Shown here piece by piece: positions 29,514 to 36,565 of a stretch of DNA of 38,597 nt (position 1 is its first letter; every line of letters starts with the position of its first letter). Under the pieces are notes generated by a model. That model made no database searches. It was not told the DNA's origin and saw nothing but the letters and a program-made list of their open reading frames with translations. The translations under genes and the position numbers were made by a program. Where the stretch lies: positions 1 through 38,597 of the forward strand of contig CAYZVS010000010.1 of assembly GCA_964482085.1 (NCBI GenBank), written 5' to 3'. This stretch comes from CAIXDN01 sp964482085. GTDB taxonomy: Bacteria > Patescibacteriota > Patescibacteriia > 2-12-FULL-60-25.

Positions 29514-31352
29514 ATGGAACGGAGTATAAGAGATGCTATGCGAAACCTACTGAAACAGTATTTTGGCTTTGAGACTTTCCGACCGCTACAAGAAGAGGTG
29601 ATTGAATATATCGCGTCCGGACGGGATGCGCTCGTTGTGATGCCGACGGGTAGCGGTAAGTCTTTATGCTATCAGCTTCCGGCTCTGAGTTTTCCTGGAC
29701 TCACGGTTGTTGTCTCGCCACTGATTGCACTCATGAAAGATCAGGTAGATTCGTTACGAGGAAATGGGATCGCGGCGGCTTTTTTGAATAGCACGCTTTC
29801 TTTTGCGGAGGTTGCGAATGTCGAGGCAATGGCAAGAGATGGAAGGCTCAAGCTTTTGTATTTAGCGCCAGAGCGTATGGCGATGCCGACGGTTCGCGCA
29901 TTTTTGAAAACACTTGATATTAGTTTGTTTGCGGTGGATGAGGCTCATTGTATTTCCGAATGGGGTCATGATTTCCGTCCCGACTATCGCAACCTGGATT
30001 TATTGCATCATTATTTTCCTGGCATTCCGATTGTCGCGCTTACAGCGACGGCGAGCGGACGTGTTCGTGATGATATCGTGAGTCATTTGAAGCTCGATGG
30101 CGGTCGCGTGTTTCAGTCGAGTTTTAATCGCGATAACTTACATTATCGTGTTTTGCCAAAGAAGCGAGCCCTTGATCGACTTGTGGCAGAGATGAAGCAG
30201 CTCAAAGGTGAATCAGCGATCGTGTACTGTTTCTCAAGAAAAGGTACGGAAAAAGTCGCGGCTGATCTCAAGGCGAATGGAATTCCGGCTGCGGCTTATC
30301 ACGCTGGATTGTCCGTTACCGAGCGTAATCGAGTTCAAGATCGATTTATTCGTGACGAAATTCCTGTCATTACAGCGACCATTGCTTTTGGCATGGGTAT
30401 TGATAAGCCGGATGTTAGGCTCGTTGTGCACATGGATTTACCCAAGTCTGTGGAAGGCTATTATCAGGAGACCGGTCGTGCGGGGCGTGATGGGTTGCCG
30501 AGTGATTGTTTATTTTTCTATTCCGCCGGAGACAAGGTTAAGCACGAGTTTTTTATTCGACAGATGGAAGATCCGGTGGAAAAGCAACGGACACGCGCCC
30601 AGCTTCAAGAAATGGTGCGATACGGAGAGCTGCAAACGTGTCGTCGAGCTTTTTTGCTGAATTATTTTGGTGAGGCCTGGCCGCAAGAAAATTGTGGTGC
30701 TTGCGATATTTGTAAGCCTTCGCTGGTGCTTGATTCGGGCAAGGATGACGTCGCCGAGTTTGATGAAGAGCTCTTTGAGCAGCTTCGCGCATTACGAAGA
30801 AGTCTTGCCGAGTCCGCCCGTGTGCCTCCGTATATGATTTTTGGCGACAAAACGTTACAGGAAATGTCTCGTTGTTTTCCGCAGAGTATGGAACGTATGG
30901 GAACAGTCTTCGGTGTTGGAAAATCCAAGCTTACGAAATACGGGGCACGGTTTCTTGAAGTGATTCGAGCATATGCTCTGGAGCATGGGATTCCAGAGAA
31001 GAGCGATACGGGAGTTGTGATCGCTAAAAAATCGCGTGTTGTGCGAGCGCCATCAGAAACCGTTCTGACATCGATCCGTATGTTTGAAAAAGGGGAGTCG
31101 TTAGAGAGTATCGCTGAAGAACGTGATTTGGGAATCGGAACCGTGCTTCAACATCTTGAAAGTGCGAGTGAGTTTGGCATCAAGCTTGATGCATCGCATA
31201 TTGTTTTTTCTTCTGAAGAGCGCCTTGCTTTTATTGAAAACGCTTTTAAAAAAGCTGATACGGATTTACTTGGTCCTGTGCGTGCAATTCTTGGAGACGC
31301 TTATTCATATGAAGAATTACGTCTGGCAAGATTTCTGATGAAGACGAAGTAA
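29514..31352 (+). CDS. recQ: ATP-dependent DNA helicase RecQ
   Basis: At 612 residues it is a full-length RecQ. Motif 0 is FGFETFRPLQEEVI, Walker A MPTGSGKSLCYQLPAL, motif II VDEAHCISEWGHDFRPDY, motif III ALTATAS, motifs V/VI TIAFGMGIDKPDVR and QETGRAGRDG. The RQC zinc site is CRRAFLLNYFGE...CGACDIC, then a winged helix. The HRDC domain spans LRALRRSLAESARVPPYMIF to about FLEVIRAY. A C-terminal helix-turn-helix-like extension follows. The enzyme unwinds DNA 3'-5' in recombination and fork repair. An alternative start at 29538 (MRNLLKQYFGFE) lies 7 nt after TATAAG and fits the leaderless pattern better than 29514. Confidence 0.97.
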   Translation: MERSIRDAMRNLLKQYFGFETFRPLQEEVIEYIASGRDALVVMPTGSGKSLCYQLPALSFPGLTVVVSPLIALMKDQVDSLRGNGIAAAFLNSTLSFAEVANVEAMARDGRLKLLYLAPERMAMPTVRAFLKTLDISLFAVDEAHCISEWGHDFRPDYRNLDLLHHYFPGIPIVALTATASGRVRDDIVSHLKLDGGRVFQSSFNRDNLHYRVLPKKRALDRLVAEMKQLKGESAIVYCFSRKGTEKVAADLKANGIPAAAYHAGLSVTERNRVQDRFIRDEIPVITATIAFGMGIDKPDVRLVVHMDLPKSVEGYYQETGRAGRDGLPSDCLFFYSAGDKVKHEFFIRQMEDPVEKQRTRAQLQEMVRYGELQTCRRAFLLNYFGEAWPQENCGACDICKPSLVLDSGKDDVAEFDEELFEQLRALRRSLAESARVPPYMIFGDKTLQEMSRCFPQSMERMGTVFGVGKSKLTKYGARFLEVIRAYALEHGIPEKSDTGVVIAKKSRVVRAPSETVLTSIRMFEKGESLESIAEERDLGIGTVLQHLESASEFGIKLDASHIVFSSEERLAFIENAFKKADTDLLGPVRAILGDAYSYEELRLARFLMKTK

Positions 31353-31384
31353 TGTACGGACTCGCAAATAGTTAGATTTTCTAT

Positions 31385-31398
31385 TACGCTAGTAGTCT
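31385..31398 (+). promoter_or_regulatory. -10 TACGCT, 8 nt before the SH3b surface protein start
   Basis: TACGCT (31385-31390), 8 nt, ATG at 31399, with no Shine-Dalgarno sequence. Confidence 0.5.
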
Positions 31399-32280
31399 AT
31401 GAGATACTTATTTTCATTTGTTGGTATTCTTGCTCTTTTATCCGGTCTTGTGCCCCATGCGGCGCTCGCTGGAGGTTGTTACGTCGATCCAGTATCGCAG
31501 TATTCTGGAAACGGAACGCTCAAATCCGCAGCTTATCTACGTAGCGAGGCTTGTACGTCGGGTACGGTTGTTTTGAGGACGTTGAGCGCCGGAACAAGTG
31601 TTCAAGTGGTTGGATTCACTGATGGTTGGTATGAAGTTATCTCCGGCGGAAAGCGTGGATGGATTGGCGTGCAATTTCTTCAGAATAACGCGAGTCCAAC
31701 GGGCGAGGTCTTTCAGAGTTATGAAGCCTACCGTATCGCTTCATCAGGGAACCCGTCTGTGCAGCCAGTTATAGCAACTCCCGCCGCACCATCGGTGACA
31801 GAGCAGGCTTATACGGGAGAACTCGGTTCACACGGTTTGATTAAGCTTGTCTGCCCTTCAGTCGCGCCTGTCGATCATCCTTGTAAAGCTGTTTATTATA
31901 TCGGTACGGACGCCAAACGCCATGCATTTCCAAATGGTCGAGTGTTTGCCACTTGGTATGCCAACTTTGATGATGTGAAGAGTGTGACTGTAGAACGTTT
32001 GGGGCAGTACGCACTAGGTGCAAATATTACGTATCGACCAGGAGCGCGCATGGTGAAATTCACAACCGATCCTAAAGTGTATGCGGTTGGCCGTGGTGGA
32101 GTCCTTCGTTGGGTGAAAACGGAAGCCGCCGCCATTGCGCTCTATGGAAACGATTGGAATAAGAAGATTGATGACATCGCGGATGCGTTTTATGCTAATT
32201 ATAATTTTGGCACAGACGTGGAGACGACGACGGACTTTAATCCCGTCACGGAAATGACCACTTCAGTCACCTTTGACTAA
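31399..32280 (+). CDS. Exported SH3b protein with the duplicated C-terminal surface domain
   Basis: The 293-residue protein has a signal peptide (about 1-24, ending AALAGG) and a bacterial SH3 domain (about 37-96: LKSAAYLRSEACTSG, VQVVGFTDGWYEVISGGKRG, WIGVQFLQ). A linker follows, then a C-terminal domain (about 145-285) starting VCPSVAPVDHPCKAVYY with the same landmarks as in the protein at 22201-23115: YYIGTDAKRHAFPN, TDPKVYAVGRGGVLRW, NDWNKKIDDIADAFY. By eye the two domains are about 60 percent identical. SH3b domains usually bind peptidoglycan, so this protein is probably held in the wall and displays the surface domain. Confidence 0.82.
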   Translation: MRYLFSFVGILALLSGLVPHAALAGGCYVDPVSQYSGNGTLKSAAYLRSEACTSGTVVLRTLSAGTSVQVVGFTDGWYEVISGGKRGWIGVQFLQNNASPTGEVFQSYEAYRIASSGNPSVQPVIATPAAPSVTEQAYTGELGSHGLIKLVCPSVAPVDHPCKAVYYIGTDAKRHAFPNGRVFATWYANFDDVKSVTVERLGQYALGANITYRPGARMVKFTTDPKVYAVGRGGVLRWVKTEAAAIALYGNDWNKKIDDIADAFYANYNFGTDVETTTDFNPVTEMTTSVTFD

Positions 32281-32285
32281 AATGG

Positions 32286-32314
32286 AGCCCGGCCTCGCAA
32301 GAGTCCGGGTTTTC
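32286..32314 (+). terminator. Terminator after the SH3b surface protein gene
   Basis: CCCGG-C-CTC-GCAA-GAG-T-CCGGG with a GNRA tetraloop, followed by TTTTCG. Confidence 0.78.
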
Positions 32315-32334
32315 GTTTAGGCTATGTTTATTCT

Positions 32335-32858
32335 ATGGCTACTTTTTCTTGGTCGTATATCTTTAAGCCGCGTGAAGCACAGTGGTGGATTGGTATCATT
32401 TTTAGTCTCGTTGGAATCACTTTAGCTTTGCTCTTGCCGATGGTATTTGTAGGCGAGGATGCACAGATAGCGATCTGGGCGTTGCGTATATTGGGGGTGT
32501 CTTTTTTACTATTGGTTTTGTCGTCTTATTGCTTACGGTGCTTAAATTTCCCGATTATTTGGTGCATACGATTGGTGGCGTAATAGGGGCTTTGTCATTT
32601 GGTATCCCAGCCTCGATTGCATTACCGGCCTTGTTGATCGCTCATCAGAATCGACCGAATGCCTTGTTTGCCGCCGATGCAGTTCTCGGCGGAGATACTT
32701 GGATGATCGGTGGAATATTCACCGCATTAGGCGTTCTGACAACTTTAGGGACTATTGCCTTGGCGCGTTATCAAATAAAGAATCAGTCATTTGGATGGAG
32801 CTGGTCCTATGACAGTGAGGATCACAAGAAAAGAGAAGAAGAAAAAATCGGCCATTAG
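32335..32858 (+). pseudogene. Small multi-pass membrane protein gene, frameshifted near 32490-32507
   Basis: The first frame from the ATG at 32335 gives SWSYIFKPREAQWWIGIIF and two TM helices. Around a G5 and a T6 run (32493-32507) the hydrophobic reading moves to the other frame as GGVFFTIGFVVLLLTVLKFP. It continues through DYLVHTIGGVIGALSFG, an NRPNALFAADAVLGGDT loop, another TM and a charged C-terminus. A single-base change joins them into about 174 residues with five or six TMs. Homopolymer sequencing error is as likely as true decay. I do not recognise the family. The terminator stem includes its stop codon. Confidence 0.75.
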
Positions 32859-32871
32859 GCCGATTTTTTTA
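32842..32871. terminator. Bidirectional terminator overlapping the membrane gene's stop codon
   Basis: AAAAATCGGCC/GGCCGATTTTT with loop ATTA. The TAG stop (32856-32858) begins in the loop. Confidence 0.9.
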
Positions 32872-32873
32872 TC

Positions 32874-33074
32874 TTAGATTGTTTTGGCCGCACCCTTCAT
32901 TTTCTCTATCAACATCTCTTCTGTCATACCTTCTGCCATCATTTTTCCTAACTCTTCCTGGTGCATTTCCATGCCGTGGTTCTTGAGTGCCATCATAGCG
33001 GCTTCCATGGATTCACCTTCCGCGATAAAAGGGCAGGCGAGACTGCTTACATCCTGACAGGCAATACTGTGCAT
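32874..33074 (-). CDS. Small DUF1059-like protein
   Basis: The 66-residue protein begins MHSIACQDVSSLACPFIAEG, resembling DUF1059 (KxLxCxDxG..CxFVAxG) with two cysteines. A Met- and Glu-rich helical part follows (AAMMALKNHGMEMHQEEL). Function is unknown. It follows the heavy-metal-type ATPase gene by 34 bp in the same direction and may be co-transcribed. Its many Met, His and Cys residues would suit a small metal-binding accessory, which is inference. Confidence 0.65.
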   Translation of the reverse strand: MHSIACQDVSSLACPFIAEGESMEAAMMALKNHGMEMHQEELGKMMAEGMTEEMLIEKMKGAAKTI

Positions 33075-33108
33075 AGTTTTTAACTAAAAATTAACTGAAT
33101 CCGTGTGA

Positions 33109-34938
33109 TTATTGTACACGATCCTTCCGGAATAATCTGGAAGAATTGGCAAGTGGTAGAAAGTCTGTAACAAAGTTGTAGGCGGCTGCGAGAGCTGGTC
33201 CAAAAATTCCGGTTAATACAAAGGCAAAGCCAATGAGGTTGGAAATTGCCCAGATCCAGACATTGCCTTGAATAATTGATTCTGTTTTACGAGCTAGTAT
33301 GACGAGTTCCGGTAAACGATCGAGTTGGTCGGCAAGAAGAATGATATCGGCAGCTTCAATCGCTACAGCTGTGCCGGTCATTCCCATTGAGATGCCAACG
33401 GTTGAACGGGCCAGCGCTGGTGCATCATTAATACCGTCACCAACCATTGCGACGTTTCCATGCAAGGCTAATTGTCCTATTTCACGCTCTTTATCCTCGG
33501 GAGTCATGGTTGGATGATAGGAATCGATGCCGACGGATTTAGCGACTGCGGCTGCGGTACGTAGCTGATCACCGGTGAACATGATGATATTTTTAATGCC
33601 AAGCTCTTTGAGTTTTTCAATGCTTTGTTTAGCGGCAGGTCTTGGAATATCGGCAATACGAACACGGCCAATACAGCGTCCATCAACAGCAACGTAGAAA
33701 TCACTAGTCAGTCCAGGGTCGAACTCGTGCTCGTCACGAGACGCCCAGCCTTCTGGGATGGTTATCCCGGAATCTGTAAGGAGCGTCGGTGTCCCGACGA
33801 GGATATCGTGACCTTTGGCATGTACCCAGATTCCACGACCGCGATAGACTTGGAAACGTTCTGGATCGCCGACGGCGCCGATACGTTTTACCGCTTCACG
33901 AAAGACAGCGCGTCCTATGACATGCTCGGAGTATTTTTCTGCGATCGCCAAGCATTCCCAGATAAAAAATTCTGTGACGGATGGGTCGTGGTCCAAACGC
34001 TCTACGCGCAAATCGCCGTAGGTGAGTGTGCCGGTCTTATCGAGTACGAGTGTGTCGATTGATGCGAGAGCGAGTAAACGTGCGCCGCCTTTAACGATAA
34101 CGCCACGTTTTGCGGCTCGTCCTAGGGCAGCGGTAATGGCTAGTGGAATGGCAACGGCGATATCATCGGCACAGGCTACAAGAAAAAAAGCGGCCACCAT
34201 TTGCGCGTTATTTGTCAGGTAATAGAGAACGACTCCAGCGATACCGACGATTGGCAAAAAGTAGCCAGCAAATTTGTCGGCGATTTTTTCCGCCTTGGAC
34301 TTGTGACGTGAGGCGTCGCGGATGAGCGCGGCCATTCTTTCTAGCGTTGAGTCTTTTCCAACGAGCGTTGCTCGGATTTTAATCGCGCCAGCAGAAATGA
34401 TCGTGGAAGCGAGCACACGATCGCCAATGAGTTTTTCTTTTGGTAGGGATTCTCCGGTTACAGAAGCTTCGTTAATGAGAGCGGTTCCATGGACGATGAG
34501 GCCATCGGCAGGGATGCGCTCTCCCGTGCCAATAAGGAGAATGTCTCCCATGCGAATGTCTTGCGTATCAACCTCATCGACTCGGCCTCGTGACTCGCGT
34601 CTGGCTGTAAGTGGTTTTAGGGCGAGAAGTTCTTCTACGGCGCGATGTGAACGTGCCTCGGTACGTTCCTCCAGAAGTCTTGCGCTGGCTAACATAAGCG
34701 CAATGAAAGCGGCTGACGGGAATTCTTGCAGGGCGAGCGCGATGACGAGCGCAAGAATATTGTAGAGATCGATGGTGAGTCGGAATCGAGCGAGGCCCTT
34801 GGCGGCACCAACGAGGGTGGGCCAAGCGGAGATCGCTACTAAAAGAATGCTCACGATGGCTACTTGCGGGATAAATGTAATCAGTAATGCGACTACGGGC
34901 AGCGTAATCGTGGCGACCTCGACTCGTGAAACAGACAT
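33109..34938 (-). CDS. Heavy-metal-type (P1B-like) P-type ATPase without a CPx motif
   Basis: The 609-residue pump has an N-terminal TM block without an HMA domain, then a long helix leading to the actuator domain with TGESLPKEK. LDKTGTLTYGDLRV carries the phosphorylated Asp, IGRAVFREAV is an HP-like nucleotide site, and MVGDGINDAPAL is the hinge. The order and short length fit P1B pumps. The M6 site that normally reads CPC, SPC or CPx reads ACADDIAVAIPLA, so Pro is absent and two Asp follow the Cys. The C-terminal helix has NFVTDFLPLANSSRLF. Metal specificity cannot be assigned. TATAAT 7 nt before the ATG indicates a leaderless mRNA. Confidence 0.88.
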   Translation of the reverse strand: MSVSRVEVATITLPVVALLITFIPQVAIVSILLVAISAWPTLVGAAKGLARFRLTIDLYNILALVIALALQEFPSAAFIALMLASARLLEERTEARSHRAVEELLALKPLTARRESRGRVDEVDTQDIRMGDILLIGTGERIPADGLIVHGTALINEASVTGESLPKEKLIGDRVLASTIISAGAIKIRATLVGKDSTLERMAALIRDASRHKSKAEKIADKFAGYFLPIVGIAGVVLYYLTNNAQMVAAFFLVACADDIAVAIPLAITAALGRAAKRGVIVKGGARLLALASIDTLVLDKTGTLTYGDLRVERLDHDPSVTEFFIWECLAIAEKYSEHVIGRAVFREAVKRIGAVGDPERFQVYRGRGIWVHAKGHDILVGTPTLLTDSGITIPEGWASRDEHEFDPGLTSDFYVAVDGRCIGRVRIADIPRPAAKQSIEKLKELGIKNIIMFTGDQLRTAAAVAKSVGIDSYHPTMTPEDKEREIGQLALHGNVAMVGDGINDAPALARSTVGISMGMTGTAVAIEAADIILLADQLDRLPELVILARKTESIIQGNVWIWAISNLIGFAFVLTGIFGPALAAAYNFVTDFLPLANSSRLFRKDRVQ

Positions 34939-34945
34939 AGCGTCT

Positions 34946-34951
34946 ATTATA
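34946..34951 (-). promoter_or_regulatory. -10 TATAAT, 7 nt before the P1B-like ATPase start
   Basis: A consensus TATAAT on the minus strand is 7 nt from the ATG at 34938. It lies back to back with the -10 of the divergent DUF1232 gene. Confidence 0.6.
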
Positions 34952-34972
34952 AGGCAGGATGCGTAGTCATGC

Positions 34973-34986
34973 TATGCTTTGCTTAT
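34973..34986 (+). promoter_or_regulatory. -10 TATGCT, 8 nt before the DUF1232 start
   Basis: TATGCT (34973-34978), 8 nt, ATG at 34987. This selects the inner ATG over one at 34969. Confidence 0.5.
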
Positions 34987-35235
34987 ATGGCACGAATGCA
35001 TTTTCTCCCCGACTGGAAAGGTATTTGGCGATTTTTGAAAGATGGAAAGAGCGATTGGAAACCAAAAGCGATCGCTATTATTGCGATCGCTTATTTGCTT
35101 TGGCCTATCGATTTGATTCCTGATTTGGTCCCGTTGCTTGGCTGGCTTGATGATTTGGGATTTATCGGACTTGCGAGCTGGTACTTGCTGCGTGCGAGTT
35201 CTGAGTATTCTAAGCGAATCGGAGGGAAAGACTAG
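34987..35235 (+). CDS. DUF1232 (YkvA-like) small membrane protein
   Basis: The 82-residue product starts MARMHFLPDWKGIWRFLKDG. It has the DUF1232 core AIAYLLWPIDLIPDLVPLLGWLDD as one strongly hydrophobic hairpin, then GFIGLASWYLL. The family is widespread and functionally unknown. Its 3' end overlaps the convergent C39-like gene by 4 bp. The coding sequence includes a perfect 10-bp inverted repeat AAGCGATCGC/GCGATCGCTT at 35066-35092. Confidence 0.9.
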   Translation: MARMHFLPDWKGIWRFLKDGKSDWKPKAIAIIAIAYLLWPIDLIPDLVPLLGWLDDLGFIGLASWYLLRASSEYSKRIGGKD

Positions 35236-35687
35236 CCTTTCCTTACGCCCATCATCCAGCGGGTTACGCCTGCATCTTTATCGCCGCCATGATCGGACCA
35301 GACGGCTTCAAAGCCTTCGATAGGCATGATGCGAATTCCTGATTCCGTGATTGGGTCCATCATGAAGATTTTCATCTTGCCAACATCGTAGACGACGGAA
35401 TAGTGGTCTTTGCCTTCAAGTTGCCAGCCAACAATGACTGGGACATCTTCATCTACAAAGTGGCGGATATCATTAATGGTGGCCTTTTCAAGGTCTGTAA
35501 CCTTGAGTTTAGCGGCCTGTGCTCCGGAGATCATTTTGGCATGCGACGCATGTTCATCTGGTGTCACTTCACAGAGCTTCGCGATCTCGTCATGCGTATA
35601 CTCTTTTTTGTAATAGGTCAGTACGACTTTCAAAGCGGCTGGACCACAGAGACCGGGGAGCATTCGGACGGGTGTCATTGGTTGCAT
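35232..35687 (-). CDS. C39-like papain-fold cysteine peptidase, stand-alone
   Basis: The 151-residue protein has the catalytic Cys in MLPGLCGPAALKVVLTYY, the His in GKDHYSVVYDV and the Asp in FMMDPITE, in C39 order. Stand-alone C39-like domains may cut Gly-Gly leaders or serve other peptidase roles; no bacteriocin precursor or ABC transporter is nearby. There is no signal peptide. It is the last gene of the ruvB-led run, 21 bp after the PH-domain gene. Confidence 0.85.
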   Translation of the reverse strand: MQPMTPVRMLPGLCGPAALKVVLTYYKKEYTHDEIAKLCEVTPDEHASHAKMISGAQAAKLKVTDLEKATINDIRHFVDEDVPVIVGWQLEGKDHYSVVYDVGKMKIFMMDPITESGIRIMPIEGFEAVWSDHGGDKDAGVTRWMMGVRKG

Positions 35688-35708
35688 ACAGAAAAGGGAA
35701 ATGTCGTT

Positions 35709-36311
35709 TTATGTTTTATGCTCCGCGCTTTGTGACTTAGGACGGTCTGGCATTTGGAATTCCTGAACGGCTTCATCAAGCTGTTCACGTCTCTCTATTT
35801 CTGAGAGTTCAAGGATCGACTTACTCACATTGGTCGGATTTGGTATTTGCTCAAAGATGAATCGTGTTTTTTCTCCAGCGGTTTGGATTTCTACCTCGCC
35901 AAAATTAAACAATGTTTCTGCGACGCCTTTCACGGTACTGGTTACGTCCTGAACACGATAGAGCCGGAGTTCTGAAACGGTGCGTGCAAATAAACCTGTT
36001 TGCTCGATGTTAAGGACGCGTTTTGTGGTCACGATCCAGACATCCAAGTAGTAGTCCATGAAGTTCTGGAAGAGGAATAGCCAAGCAAACAGAAAAAAGG
36101 CAGATGCTCCGAGTACGACAAGCGGCATGAGCGCTGGGTCTGTGACAAGTTCCGATTGATAGAGCGGGAGATACCAGGCTAGAAGGGGGACCGAGCCGAG
36201 TAAGAGGGCGTAACCGAGAGCAAGCCAGAAGATCGTAAATGGATGGCGATGCAGAACATGCACGATTTTTTCATCGGGCACGGCATTGGGCAGGTGATGG
36301 AGATCCAGCAT
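35709..36311 (-). CDS. Membrane protein with bacterial PH domain (YdbS-like)
   Basis: This 200-residue protein has an N-terminal soluble lead (HLPNAVPDEKIVHVLHRHPF), two TM helices (about 27-50 and 60-85), then a bPH domain: DVWIVTTKRVLNIEQTGLF, SELRLYRVQDVTSTVKGV and TLFNFGEVEIQTAG. The tail is charged. The family is common in membranes; the ligand is unknown. It lies between a tiny membrane protein gene (4 bp) and the C39-like gene (21 bp). Confidence 0.88.
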   Translation of the reverse strand: MLDLHHLPNAVPDEKIVHVLHRHPFTIFWLALGYALLLGSVPLLAWYLPLYQSELVTDPALMPLVVLGASAFFLFAWLFLFQNFMDYYLDVWIVTTKRVLNIEQTGLFARTVSELRLYRVQDVTSTVKGVAETLFNFGEVEIQTAGEKTRFIFEQIPNPTNVSKSILELSEIERREQLDEAVQEFQMPDRPKSQSAEHKT

Positions 36312-36315
36312 GTGA

Positions 36316-36564
36316 TTATGGAGTAATTCCTGGGAGTGTCGTTGGAATCAGGGAGATGGTTTGAGTCCAATCGACTCCGAGTAGATACCATCCTGTCGCC
36401 GCCAAAACGAATACCGCAACCAAGATAAAAGCCGAGTTACTGGCCGTTGTCATGTATCCAGAGACACCAAAACGGATACTCATGGCGCTGGTGATTAGAG
36501 CCAACAAGCCAAAGCCCAGAATCAGAATGGCCCAGATGGCAAGGAAGAGGATTAACGGAACCAT
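36316..36564 (-). CDS. Small two-TM membrane protein, unknown
   Basis: The 82-residue product has TM helices at about 3-27 and 43-63 and a short polar tail. I know no family for it. Its start is one base after the stop codon of ruvB and its stop is 4 bp before the PH-domain gene, so tight operon packing is the main support for it being real. Confidence 0.65.
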   Translation of the reverse strand: MVPLILFLAIWAILILGFGLLALITSAMSIRFGVSGYMTTASNSAFILVAVFVLAATGWYLLGVDWTQTISLIPTTLPGITP

Positions 36565-36565
36565 A

